This document shows, one piece after another, positions 18,739 through 27,093 of a DNA stretch of 64,000 nucleotides. Made by a program: the position numbers and the translations under genes. Location of the stretch: NCBI RefSeq assembly GCF_004342845.1, contig NZ_SLXB01000001.1, forward strand, positions 124,001 to 188,000, in the 5' to 3' direction. The DNA comes from Prevotella heparinolytica. GTDB lineage: Bacteria; Bacteroidota; Bacteroidia; Bacteroidales; Bacteroidaceae. The number at the start of each line of letters is the position of its first letter. Position 1 is the stretch's first letter. The notes under the pieces were generated by a model. It did no database searches and was not told the origin of the DNA. It saw only the letters and a list, made by a program, of their open reading frames with translations.

Positions 18739-19686
18739 CTATCGGTAAGAACCGAGCAGATTGCTCACCGCCGCCCGGTAGTTGGACAGCTTGGAGGTTT
18801 TGTGAATAATCTTTCTGGCTTTGCGGTCTGTATCGGGCAAAAGATACTCCCAGAAGCTCTTCATCTTCATCAACAGTTGGGCCTCTCCGCCTTGCAGTTG
18901 CTCCTGATAGCCGGCAAAGACCATCGCATGCAGTTGCCCCACTTTTTTAGCCATTTCATCGGTGGAAAGTGACTTCCCTTCCCGATATTCCTGCGCCAAG
19001 GCGGGGTTGGCCAGCAGCCCGCGCCCGATGACGATGCCTGCCAGTCGGGGGAATCGGCCGGCAATGGTATGGATGTCTGCCGTGGTGTGCAGGTCTCCGT
19101 TGTAGTACAGGGGCTTGGAGCATCCGTTGTAGAATGCCTCGAAAGCATCCAAATCCACTTCGCCCTTATACTGCTGCTTGCCGAGGCGGGGGTGCAGGAT
19201 GAGGTGCGACAAAGGCAGTTCGTTGAACAAAGGCAGCAAGGCGAGGCATTCTTCGGCATTCTCCCATCCCAGTCGCAGTTTCACGGAGAAATGCACGTCG
19301 GGGTACTTCTGTATGGCCGCCTCCAGCAACGCCTTCACCTCCTCGGGATAGGGAAGCATGCCTGCGCCGTTGTGCCGTTTGGCCAGCAGAGGAAAGGGAC
19401 AGCCCAAGTTGATATTTGCTTCGCGATGGCCTTTCTCGATGAAAAGGGGCATTATCTGTTCCAACTTGTCGGCATCCGGAGCCATGAGTTGGGGGATGAG
19501 GTGCAGGGCTTGGTTGTGTTCCGGACTTATGTCGCGCACATCTCTGCGACGTATCTCGCCGTGTTCTATGCGTACAAAAGGGGAATAGTAGGTGTCTACG
19601 CCCCCGAAGACACGGGCGTGTGCCTGCCGGTAGACCGCTTCGGTATGACCTTGCAACGGTGCGAAATGGATGGGAAGTGGATTCAT
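18739..19686 (-). CDS. tRNA-dihydrouridine synthase (Dus family)
   Basis: A flavoenzyme of about 315 residues that reduces uridine to dihydrouridine in tRNA. The FMN/TIM-barrel motifs are visible: HFAPLQGHTEAVYR at the N-terminus, NINLGCPFPLLAKRHNGAGM with the catalytic Cys, FSVKLRLGW, LILHPRLGKQQYKGEVD, YYNGDLHT and GIVIGRGLLANP. I choose ATG 19686 because a -7 box (19711-19718) covers the only in-frame upstream start, a TTG at 19713. It interrupts the glycan locus and is probably a housekeeping gene trapped by rearrangement. Confidence 0.92.
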   Translation of the reverse strand: MNPLPIHFAPLQGHTEAVYRQAHARVFGGVDTYYSPFVRIEHGEIRRRDVRDISPEHNQALHLIPQLMAPDADKLEQIMPLFIEKGHREANINLGCPFPLLAKRHNGAGMLPYPEEVKALLEAAIQKYPDVHFSVKLRLGWENAEECLALLPLFNELPLSHLILHPRLGKQQYKGEVDLDAFEAFYNGCSKPLYYNGDLHTTADIHTIAGRFPRLAGIVIGRGLLANPALAQEYREGKSLSTDEMAKKVGQLHAMVFAGYQEQLQGGEAQLLMKMKSFWEYLLPDTDRKARKIIHKTSKLSNYRAAVSNLLGSYR

Positions 19687-19710
19687 TGCGGATATGTCTT
19701 TATCGGAGGA

Positions 19711-19718
19711 CAAAGATA
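19711..19718 (-). promoter_or_regulatory. -7 box (TATCTTTG) of the dus gene
   Basis: TATCTTTG on the minus strand ends 24 bp before ATG 19686 and directly follows the terminator of the upstream susD, which gives the dus gene its own promoter. Confidence 0.55.
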
Positions 19719-19726
19719 CGAATAAA

Positions 19727-19797
19727 AAGGCACGGATTTCACAGCTTCACTCGGTTAGTATGGTCTAAATTTATGAGAGCTGTGTAGTCCGTGCCTT
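19727..19797 (-). terminator. Long hairpin terminator after the susC-susD operon (pair 2)
   Basis: Arms AAGGCACGGA and TCCGTGCCTT (19727-19736 and 19788-19797) with inner pairing (ACAGCT with AGCTGT), followed on the minus strand by TTTTTATT. It lies 92 bp beyond the susD stop at 19889. Confidence 0.8.
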
Positions 19798-19888
19798 GGG
19801 GGAGTACGAAGATGTTCTTACGCATCTTCTTTCACAAAATGATTAAGGTCTTTTTGTATAAGGTTAGAATCGTTGTGTCGTCGGTTCT

Positions 19889-21469
19889 TTATTTCCAATA
19901 CTTGTTCTGCTCTAATTTGGTGTTTACACCCAATTCTTTGGTGGGAATAGGGAGGAACTGGTGCTTCTCTTCCGTGTTGCCTACGTATTGCGCAGCTCCC
20001 TTGGCGTTGTTGGCGGTAGACCAGCGCGGATCTTTCACGGCAGTGCCGAGGCTTTCCTTGATGGTCTTGTAGTAGATACCCCAACGCACGAGGTCGTACT
20101 TACGCAGCGACTCGAAACAAAGTTCCCTGCCGCGTTCGTCTTGAACGAGCTTGCGGAAATCGGCGAACGAAAGGCCTTTCACTTCGCTGATACCGGCACG
20201 CTTGCGTACTTCGTTGATGCAGTTGTAAGCCAACTCCGTAGGACCTTGGTGTGCTTCGTTCTCGGCTTCGGCCAACATAAGCAGCACGTCGGCATAGCGC
20301 AGGAGGCAGTAGTTCTCTTGCGTATAGTTCTTGTGCTTGGGATTGCTGGTTTCCCATTCGCGGCGATACTTGCCACAACGGCGGTCGGTGATTTGGCCTT
20401 TTTTCCATGCCACTTGCACGTCTTTGTTGTTCAGCTTGTAAGGAGCCATGGACAAGTCGCGGCGAGTATCTTTCTCGTCGAACAGGTCCCAAAGGATGAG
20501 GCTGCCCGCATAGAAAGCATACGTATATCCCGCACCTGTGGGAGAGGAGTTTTCTTGCAGGTTGCCGATGACGTTTCCGATGCGGCTTTCGGTGTAGTTT
20601 CCGTCATTGCGAGTGCCGATGAATTCCACTTCCCACATGCTTTCGTTGTATACTTTGTCATAACGGTCGGAATTCAAGGATTTCCACAATTCGGATACGT
20701 CGGGGTTCAGTTTGTGCTTTTGAGAGTCGCAGACGTTCTTGGCATGCCGTGCGGCCTTTTCATAAAAGGGCTTTCCGCCATTTGACGGTTCGCCTGCGCG
20801 CCACAAGCATACGCGTGCAAGGATTCCTTCCACCACAGTCTTTTTCACGTGCGACGGAGACAAGTCGTAACTGCTGTTATCCACCATGTCAATACAATCT
20901 TCCATTTCTTGGATAATCCAGTCCAGCGCTTCGGCATGAGGAGTTCCCTTCAGGCTACCGGTTGCAATGTCGGTCACGGCTGTTTTGCGGATGGGCACTT
21001 CGTACCATCCTTGTACTAGCAGGAAGTGATAATAGGCACGCAGAAACTTGGCCTCTCCTTTGATGCGTTGTTTTGTCTTTCCGTCGGAGATGTCGGCATT
21101 GTCGATATGGTCGAGCAGCACGTTGGCATTGTTGATGCCAGAGTAGAGCGATGTCCACGTGTACCACAAGTCGGTGTTGCCGGTGTTGTGCGCATTGGCA
21201 AATACGGCTCCCGTCTGGTTCTGACGGTAGTAGTAGCTCAGGTCGTCGACGTTGGACAACATGCACGAGTAGCGGTTGCCGTACACGTTCTCGGTGGCCA
21301 TTGTCCAGTATATGCCGGCAAGAGCCATGCTGCAGTCCGTTTCGTTTTTGTAGAATGTTTCGGGGGCCACAAAATCGTAAGGTTTGGTGTCGAGCATGTC
21401 GCAACCGGCCATAGATGCGGCAATGGTGAGGACACAAATCTTTTTGAAGATGCTATTGATACTTTTCAT
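19889..21469 (-). CDS. SusD/RagB-type surface glycan-binding lipoprotein (pair 2)
   Basis: A 526-residue lipoprotein with lipobox SMAGC (Cys about 23) followed by DMLDTKPYDFVAPETFYKNE. SusD hallmarks are IKGEAKFLRAYYHFLLVQGW, the LARVCLWRAGEPSN block and the C-terminal LLRYADVLLMLAEAENEA and RGRELCFESLRKYDLVRWGI. It lies 25 bp after the second susC and ends in a strong terminator. It is diverged from the SusD of pair 1, so the two systems probably bind different chain lengths or sulfation patterns (inference). Confidence 0.95.
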   Translation of the reverse strand: MKSINSIFKKICVLTIAASMAGCDMLDTKPYDFVAPETFYKNETDCSMALAGIYWTMATENVYGNRYSCMLSNVDDLSYYYRQNQTGAVFANAHNTGNTDLWYTWTSLYSGINNANVLLDHIDNADISDGKTKQRIKGEAKFLRAYYHFLLVQGWYEVPIRKTAVTDIATGSLKGTPHAEALDWIIQEMEDCIDMVDNSSYDLSPSHVKKTVVEGILARVCLWRAGEPSNGGKPFYEKAARHAKNVCDSQKHKLNPDVSELWKSLNSDRYDKVYNESMWEVEFIGTRNDGNYTESRIGNVIGNLQENSSPTGAGYTYAFYAGSLILWDLFDEKDTRRDLSMAPYKLNNKDVQVAWKKGQITDRRCGKYRREWETSNPKHKNYTQENYCLLRYADVLLMLAEAENEAHQGPTELAYNCINEVRKRAGISEVKGLSFADFRKLVQDERGRELCFESLRKYDLVRWGIYYKTIKESLGTAVKDPRWSTANNAKGAAQYVGNTEEKHQFLPIPTKELGVNTKLEQNKYWK

Positions 21470-21494
21470 ATTTCATTGTCTTGATTACAGGTGG

Positions 21495-24400
21495 TTAGAA
21501 AGTGATGTTGACGCCCAGCGAAGCGTTGAACGAACGCGGATAGGCCGACCAGTCGAAACCGGGAGTCAGCACGCTGTTGCGTGTGGATACTTCGGGGTCG
21601 GAACCGGAGTAACCGGTGATGGTTGCGATGTTCTCGGCCGAAGCGAAGATTCTGGCGGCACTGATGCCCAATGGGCGTAATGTCCTGCGGGTAAAGTTAT
21701 ATCCTAACGAGATAGTTTTCAGCTTCAGGTATGAACCGTCTTCTATGTACAGCGAACTGTAATATTCAGAGCCGATGGCTTTGGCGCGCGGCATGTTGCT
21801 GTTGGGATTTTCGGCCGTCCAACGGTTGTTGTAGGAAGCAAACATGTTGGCATTCTTCCTGCTTTGCGGGTTCTCGAATATCATGCGGTTGGCGTTCAGT
21901 ATATCATTGCCATAGCTCCACTGCATGAAGATGTTCAGGTCCCAGTTCTTATAGGTGAAGTTGTTATTGAAACCTCCGGTGTGCTTGGGATGTCCGTTGC
22001 CGATGGCGGTACGGTCGGCATCGGTAATCTTATTGGTGCCGTCGTTGGTCAGTTTCTTGTATTTGGGGTCACCCGGTTGCACATTGTTGGCTATGCGGGG
22101 CACGTTGTCTTTTAACTTGTAGGTTGTGTTGCCGTTGGCATCTGTTGAGGTGTTGAAGTCATCGTACTTGTACGTTCCATCGTAGACGAAGCCGTACATC
22201 TTTCCGGCCGCCTCTCCTTTCTTGCTGATGTAGGCGGGCATCGTGCGGTATTTATTATCCCAGTTGATGTAGCTTATCATGCTTTCCTGTCCGTCGTTGA
22301 GTTCCAGAATCTTGTTGTTGTTGAAGGCGATATTGAAAGATGATGTCCACGTGAAGTTCTTTGTCTTGGCGTTGGTGGTTTCCAGCGTCACCTCTAAACC
22401 TTGGTTGCGTAGTTTGCCCACGTTCAAGGTTGCGCTCGAATAACCCGAACTTGCCGGAACGTCGGCTTTCAGCAGCAGGTCTTTGGTGGTTTTGATGTAG
22501 TAGTCGAGCGTCAGGTTGATGCGTCCGTCGAAGAATCCGAGGTCCAGGCCGAAGTCGTATTGTTCGGTGGTTTCCCATTTCAGTTTTTCATTGGCCATGG
22601 AGCCGAGCACATAGCCGGGGTGGAAGGTGCTGTTCCAAGGATATTTGTAAACGTCGGAGCTGGTGACGAGCTGCGCCATATAGTCGAAGTCGCCGATACG
22701 GTTGTTTCCCGTGAGTCCCCAACTGGTTCGCAGTTTACCGTTGGACAGCCAAGGCAGTGCCTGCGTGATGAACTTTTCGCGTCCGAATGCCCATGCCAGC
22801 GAACCCGAGGGGAAGTATCCCCAACGATTCTGGCGAGCAAACTTGGATGAGCCATCGGTACGCATGGAAGCTGTGAGGTAATACTTGGAAGCGTAGTTGT
22901 AGTGAACGCGTCCCAGATAAGACACCATGGCGTTTTCTCCCTGCGAGGCTTTTACGACGGGCGTTGCCGAACTCTTCCCGATGCCGGACATGCCGAAGCT
23001 CTCGTTGGTGATTTCCTCTTGGGTGATGGAACTCTTATAGCTGGTGTATTTTTGGAATGTGACACCCGCCAAAGCATTCAGGTTATGCTTCTTCTTCTTG
23101 TAAACGTAAGTCAGCGTATTTTCGTTCAGGTAGTTACGCATCTGAGCCTGTTCAAGGAAGGCGTTGATGCCCTTGCTTTGCGTGTTCTTCGGATGTGTGT
23201 TTCCGGTGCGGGTTTGGCTTCCGTTGAACTCTTCTCTTTTTATGTCGCGTCCGGTGTATCCGGCGGTGGTCTTGAACTTCAGGTTCTTGATGATTTCCCA
23301 TTCCACGCCCAAGTTGGCTTGCAGGTGGTCGGTGGTGTTGCGCCGGTATTCGTTGCGGGCAGACAATACGGGGTTGAAGCGGTAGTCGTTGCTCATGTCG
23401 ATGTCGTCGTCATACAGTTCGGCAAGGAGGTCGGAGCCGGAGGGAGAAACCGGCCGGTATCCCCATACGCTATACATCAGCGAGTTGGTGAGGCCTGAAG
23501 TGGCAGACGAAGGATTGGAACCTCTCTGCACGTTGCTTGCAAAGTTGGCATTAGCGTCTATTTTTATCCGCTTGTTGATTCGTTGACTGAAGTTGAAGCG
23601 ACCCTGATAACGGGAGAGATCTGAATTGATGATGACACCCTGTTGGTTGCTGTAAGAGAGCGATGCGGAGTAGTTCATCTTGTCGCTTCCTCCGCTCAGA
23701 GCCATGTGGTGGTTGTGGCTGACGGCAGTGCGGTAGATTTCGTCTTGCCAGTCGTAGCTTTTGAATTTTTTGTAATCGTCGAGCGTGATGCCGTCTTTCA
23801 GATAAAAGTAGGTAAACTCGTCAACAGTCTGTCCGTCTACCTCCTTTGTATTGCCTTCCATGATTTCTTTTTGCAGGTTGACGAAGTCGTAACCGTTCAT
23901 CAGGTTCATGGGGTTCTTCACGTTGCTCATGGTGACACTGCCGTTGTATGTAAGCGTGGCTTTTCCTGCCTTGCCTTTCTTGGTGGTGATGATGACAACG
24001 CCGTTTGCTCCGCGCGAACCGTAGATGGCGGTGGCCGAAGCGTCTTTCAGCACGTCGATGGATTCGATGTCGTTGGGGTTGAGGGCGCTCATGCCCGATG
24101 TTTCGCTGGGGAAACCGTCGATGACGTAGAGCGGGGCGGTGCTTTGGGTCAGAGAGCCTGCGCCGCGAATCACGATGCTGTAATTGTCGCCCAGACCACC
24201 GTCTGTGGACGATACTTGTACACCGGCAATGCGTCCGCCCAGCGTTTCGGTCACGTTGTTTACGGGTGTCTTCGTCAGGTCGCTCATGTTGGCCTTGCCG
24301 ATGGAGCCGGTCAGGTCGCGGCGTTTCACGTCGCCGTAGCCCACGGCCACTACCACCACCTCTTCGAGGGCTTGCGCGTCTTCCTGCATGGTGATGTTGA

Positions 24401-24674
24401 ATACTTTCCGGTTTCCTACTTTGATTTCCTGAGTCTTATAGCCTACAAAGGAGAATTGCAAGACATCGGTGGGCTTCACGTTGTTGAGCTTGAAAGAGCC
24501 GTCGAGCCCGGTCACGGTTCCGTTGGCGGTTCCTTTGACGGCGACACTTACACCGGGAAGTTCTCCCATCGTGTCTACCGTTTTACCCGTAACTTGACCA
24601 CCCGTCTGTGCCTGTATGGACAATACGGAGCAGAATAGGGTCAGCAATAAGAATAAGGTTACTCTTTGTTTCAT
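21495..24674 (-). CDS. SusC/RagA-type TonB-dependent glycan transporter (pair 2)
   Basis: A 1059-residue outer-membrane transporter with signal peptide 1-22 (ending SIQAQ). A carboxypeptidase-D-like domain lies at about 25-105, then LEEVVVVAVGYGDVKRRDLTG, then a plug with LGGRIAGVQVSSTDGGLGD and VLKDASATAIYGSRGANG, and a barrel ending in SLGVNITF. There is no STN domain. It is expressed leftward from a promoter bearing the same palindrome/-7 arrangement as susC of pair 1, so both import systems are likely switched on together by the HTCS. Confidence 0.95.
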   Translation of the reverse strand: MKQRVTLFLLLTLFCSVLSIQAQTGGQVTGKTVDTMGELPGVSVAVKGTANGTVTGLDGSFKLNNVKPTDVLQFSFVGYKTQEIKVGNRKVFNITMQEDAQALEEVVVVAVGYGDVKRRDLTGSIGKANMSDLTKTPVNNVTETLGGRIAGVQVSSTDGGLGDNYSIVIRGAGSLTQSTAPLYVIDGFPSETSGMSALNPNDIESIDVLKDASATAIYGSRGANGVVIITTKKGKAGKATLTYNGSVTMSNVKNPMNLMNGYDFVNLQKEIMEGNTKEVDGQTVDEFTYFYLKDGITLDDYKKFKSYDWQDEIYRTAVSHNHHMALSGGSDKMNYSASLSYSNQQGVIINSDLSRYQGRFNFSQRINKRIKIDANANFASNVQRGSNPSSATSGLTNSLMYSVWGYRPVSPSGSDLLAELYDDDIDMSNDYRFNPVLSARNEYRRNTTDHLQANLGVEWEIIKNLKFKTTAGYTGRDIKREEFNGSQTRTGNTHPKNTQSKGINAFLEQAQMRNYLNENTLTYVYKKKKHNLNALAGVTFQKYTSYKSSITQEEITNESFGMSGIGKSSATPVVKASQGENAMVSYLGRVHYNYASKYYLTASMRTDGSSKFARQNRWGYFPSGSLAWAFGREKFITQALPWLSNGKLRTSWGLTGNNRIGDFDYMAQLVTSSDVYKYPWNSTFHPGYVLGSMANEKLKWETTEQYDFGLDLGFFDGRINLTLDYYIKTTKDLLLKADVPASSGYSSATLNVGKLRNQGLEVTLETTNAKTKNFTWTSSFNIAFNNNKILELNDGQESMISYINWDNKYRTMPAYISKKGEAAGKMYGFVYDGTYKYDDFNTSTDANGNTTYKLKDNVPRIANNVQPGDPKYKKLTNDGTNKITDADRTAIGNGHPKHTGGFNNNFTYKNWDLNIFMQWSYGNDILNANRMIFENPQSRKNANMFASYNNRWTAENPNSNMPRAKAIGSEYYSSLYIEDGSYLKLKTISLGYNFTRRTLRPLGISAARIFASAENIATITGYSGSDPEVSTRNSVLTPGFDWSAYPRSFNASLGVNITF

Positions 24675-24709
24675 ACATATTAATTTGTTAGTTATTAATA
24701 AAGGTTGTT

Positions 24710-24753
24710 CTTTGTTTTCCCATCCGCTCTTCCTGCCGGATGGGAAAACAAAG
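24710..24753. repeat. 17-bp perfect inverted repeat overlapping the susC -7 box
   Basis: Two 17-bp arms (24710-24726 and 24737-24753; right arm contains GGATGGGAAAACAAAG) around a 10-bp loop. The right arm overlaps the -7 box at 24749-24756, so only part of it can be in the transcript. This points to a DNA-level site or start-proximal structure, not a terminator. Confidence 0.7.
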
Positions 24754-24813
24754 GTAAAAGAAAGGCGATGCAGGGGTGTTAGTCAATCGTTCGCAAATAG
24801 TACGAATTCGTAC
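24749..24813 (-). promoter_or_regulatory. susC (pair 2) promoter with GTACGAATTCGTAC palindrome (candidate HTCS operator)
   Basis: On the minus strand: the 14-bp palindrome at 24800-24813, six bases, CGAACGATT (24785-24793), 28 bp, then the -7 box TACCTTTG (24749-24756). This matches the pair-1 promoter to within one base of spacing. ATG is at 24674, 126 bp from the palindrome, against 121 bp in pair 1. Confidence 0.72.
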
Positions 24814-24840
24814 ATAACGGGTGCGGCGTTCCGTGCTTCG

Positions 24841-26400
24841 TCATCTTCTTTCGGCTTGATTCTTTCCCTGTTTCACTTCCTCCAGCAGAGTGGAGAGGGT
24901 TTTCACCTTTTCGGGATGGGTTGCCGCGGCATTCTCTTTCTCCGACGGGTCGGCCGAAAGGCAGTACAGTTGGGGAGTGGGGGCGTTGCCCATCTCCATC
25001 CGCGTCCAGTATTCCAATGCAGGTTTGTCGCTGGGTTCTATGTACTTCCAGTCTCCCTGAACGATGGAGAGGGTGCTGTTCAGGTTTTGCTGCACGATGT
25101 AGGGACATCCGGCAGTGTCCGTACCCAGAAAAGTGCCCAGCCGGTCGCGGCTGTCGGGGGCGATGCCCGGAGGCAACGGATGGTTCAGCAGGGCGGCGAA
25201 CGAGGCATACACGTCTATCATCGAGAAGAGTGCCTGTTGTTTTCCCGGCTTGATGCCGCAGGGCCAGCGCACGATGAAGGGGATGCGTGTGCCGGCGTCG
25301 AAAGCGCTGTACTTTCCGCCACGGTAGTGCTTCATCGGGGTGTGCCCATTCAGCAGTTCGAGGGCTTGGTCCTGATAGCCGTCGTCAATCACGGGTCCGT
25401 TGTCGCTGCAAAGCACAAAGATGGTGTTGTCGGCAATGTTCAGGCTGTCCAGCGTGCGCATGATTTCTCCCACCGTCCAGTCCAGTTGCAGGATGACGTC
25501 TCCGCGAGGACCCAGGCCGCTCTTCCCTGCAAAACGGGGGTGAGGCACGCGGGGCACGTGCACGTCCTGCGTGCCCATATAGAGGAAGAAAGGCTCGTTC
25601 TTGTGGGTGCTGATGAAGTCTTTGGCTTTGGCGGTAATCACATCGGCAATGTCTTCGTCCGTCCAGAGGGCTGATTCTCCGCCTGCCATCCAGCCGATGC
25701 GCGGGATGCCGTTGATGATGGTATTGTTGTGTCCTTGGCTGGGTTTCATCTTCACCAGTTCGGGGTTTTCCAGTCCGGTGGGGCGGTTGCCCACTTTATG
25801 CTCGTAGCTCACGGTGATGGGGTCGTCGGGGTCGAGGCCCACGACGCGTCCGTTCTCCACGAACACGCAGGGCACGCGGTCTACCGTGGCGGGGATGATG
25901 TATTCGTAATTGAAACCGATATCGTGCGTGTTCGGCTTGATGAGGCGGTTGAAGTCGGTTCCGCCCTTCGGCCCCAGCCCAAGGTGCCACTTGCCCACGG
26001 CGGCTGTGGCATAGCCTTCTTCCTTGAAGAGGTCGGCCATGGTGACGCAGGCGGTGTCGATGATGAGTTCCGAATTACCCGGAGCAATGCCGGTGTTCTG
26101 CTGCCGCCACGGATACATGCCCGTCAGCAGTCCGAAGCGCGAGGGCGTGCTGGTGGAGGAAGTGGCGTATGCGTTGGTGAACTGCATGCCTTGTCCGGCC
26201 AGACGGTCGATGTTGGGCGTGCTGACTTTGGTAGCGCCATAGCAGCTCAGGTCGCCGATGCCGAGGTCATCGGCAATCAGGTAGACCACGTTCGGCTTTT
26301 GCCGGGAGTGGTCGGTGGCTTCGCCTTTCGGGCGGCTTCCGCATCCCGTTGCCAAGACGGCACCGGGTATTAAAGACCATAAGGGGGAGAATTGCTTCAT
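24841..26400 (-). CDS. Sulfatase, S1 family, serine-type (possible hexosamine 6-O-sulfatase)
   Basis: A sulfatase of about 519 residues, with the start placed at ATG 26400 because it opens a lipoprotein signal (LATGC, Cys20); the open frame continues 70 codons upstream into the promoter and inverted-repeat element. Motifs are YLIADDLGIGDLSCYG (metal Asp pair), STPSR with Ser84 as the formylglycine precursor, GKWHLGLG, MGTQDVHVPRVPHPRF and SDNGPV. The general look recalls GalNAc/GlcNAc-6-sulfatases, but subfamily is not certain. It is probably anchored to a membrane and works with the PL8 lyase. Confidence 0.87.
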   Translation of the reverse strand: MKQFSPLWSLIPGAVLATGCGSRPKGEATDHSRQKPNVVYLIADDLGIGDLSCYGATKVSTPNIDRLAGQGMQFTNAYATSSTSTPSRFGLLTGMYPWRQQNTGIAPGNSELIIDTACVTMADLFKEEGYATAAVGKWHLGLGPKGGTDFNRLIKPNTHDIGFNYEYIIPATVDRVPCVFVENGRVVGLDPDDPITVSYEHKVGNRPTGLENPELVKMKPSQGHNNTIINGIPRIGWMAGGESALWTDEDIADVITAKAKDFISTHKNEPFFLYMGTQDVHVPRVPHPRFAGKSGLGPRGDVILQLDWTVGEIMRTLDSLNIADNTIFVLCSDNGPVIDDGYQDQALELLNGHTPMKHYRGGKYSAFDAGTRIPFIVRWPCGIKPGKQQALFSMIDVYASFAALLNHPLPPGIAPDSRDRLGTFLGTDTAGCPYIVQQNLNSTLSIVQGDWKYIEPSDKPALEYWTRMEMGNAPTPQLYCLSADPSEKENAAATHPEKVKTLSTLLEEVKQGKNQAERR

Positions 26401-26432
26401 AGTTCTTTGTGTTAAGATTCTGATTCGGCAGG

Positions 26433-26496
26433 CAAAGGTAAGGGATTTGTGGATTCCGGACGTACAAGGAAGTACGGGGAAGAGGTAAAAACGTAC
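26433..26496 (-). promoter_or_regulatory. Sulfatase promoter with degenerate copies of the locus operator
   Basis: A -7 box TACCTTTG lies at 26433-26440. A degraded palindrome (minus strand GTACGTTTTTACCT, 26483-26496) sits 42 bp upstream of it, the spacing used in both susC promoters. A second GTAC-N6-GTAC site (26462-26475) lies between them. Confidence 0.45.
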
Positions 26497-26505
26497 AAAA
26501 AGCGG

Positions 26506-26944
26506 ATGTACTTTCTTTTGTCTTGATACAAAAGAAAAAATCAAGGCTGCACCTCCGGGGCCACTCCGAAAACCTTTTACACTAAAGGACAGAAAACTCG
26601 CTTCGCTCAAACAGGTCTGCCCTTTTTAACGCGTAAAAGGCTTCCTCCGCTTAACGTCCCTGCGATGAGGCCGAAAACATGCGGCGTGATGGTTTTGTTC
26701 TATTCTTCCTTATAAATAATGTTAGTGAGAAAAAGGTATAAACGCCCTCACCGCGCAACCTAGGGCATAGTCGCAGGCGCGTAAAGCGGAGGCGCTGTCA
26801 GGCGCAGGTAAGGGGCGATTGTTTGAGCGAAGCGAGTTATAACCCCGTCTGCGAATGGCAGTGTCGGAGTAGCGCCGGAGGCTTAGCCCGGGCCTTTTCT
26901 TTTTGGTATCTTTTTCTTTTGGGCAAGCAAAAGAAAAAGTACAT
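26506..26944. repeat. 439-bp non-coding inverted-repeat element (possible MITE or structured RNA)
   Basis: The ends are imperfect inverted repeats: ATGTACTTT...TTTTG..CTTG...AAAAGAAAAA at 26506 onward, and its complement ending at 26944. Inside, a perfect 19-bp inverted repeat (26595-26613 and 26820-26838, AACTCGCTTCGCTC...) and further matched GC-rich blocks (CCTCCGCTT with AAAGCGGAGG; CTCCGGGG with CGCCGGAGG) are roughly concentric, so the whole could fold as one long hairpin. I see no credible gene in it. With the flanking promoter and the array at 26957 it fills the gap 26401-27093. Confidence 0.65.
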
Positions 26945-26956
26945 ACTCCCCTTTGT

Positions 26957-27066
26957 TACAAAGGCCTGTGTCTGTCCCGACAAAGTCTTGTGTCTGACGC
27001 GACAGAGTCCTGTGTTTGACATGACAAAGTCTTACCTCTGACACGTCAGACGCAAGGCTCTGTAAT
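26957..27066. repeat. Phased 22-bp array, family 1 (five units)
   Basis: Units start at 26957, 26979, 27001, 27023 and 27045, exactly 22 bp apart; the cores read GACAAAGTCTTGTGTCTGAC with changes. The array ends 28 bp from the stop of the minus-strand HTCS gene. Confidence 0.85.
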
Positions 27067-27093
27067 TTTACTCAAAAAACAGAAGAAATTACT

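Noticed and set aside
24841..26610. Sulfatase start at 26610
   Set aside because: The extra 70 codons cover the promoter boxes and the left end of the inverted-repeat element. ATG 26400 opens a lipoprotein signal peptide.
26700..27060. Small coding regions within the 26506-26944 element
   Set aside because: Frames are short, overlap inverted repeats and show no protein-like composition.
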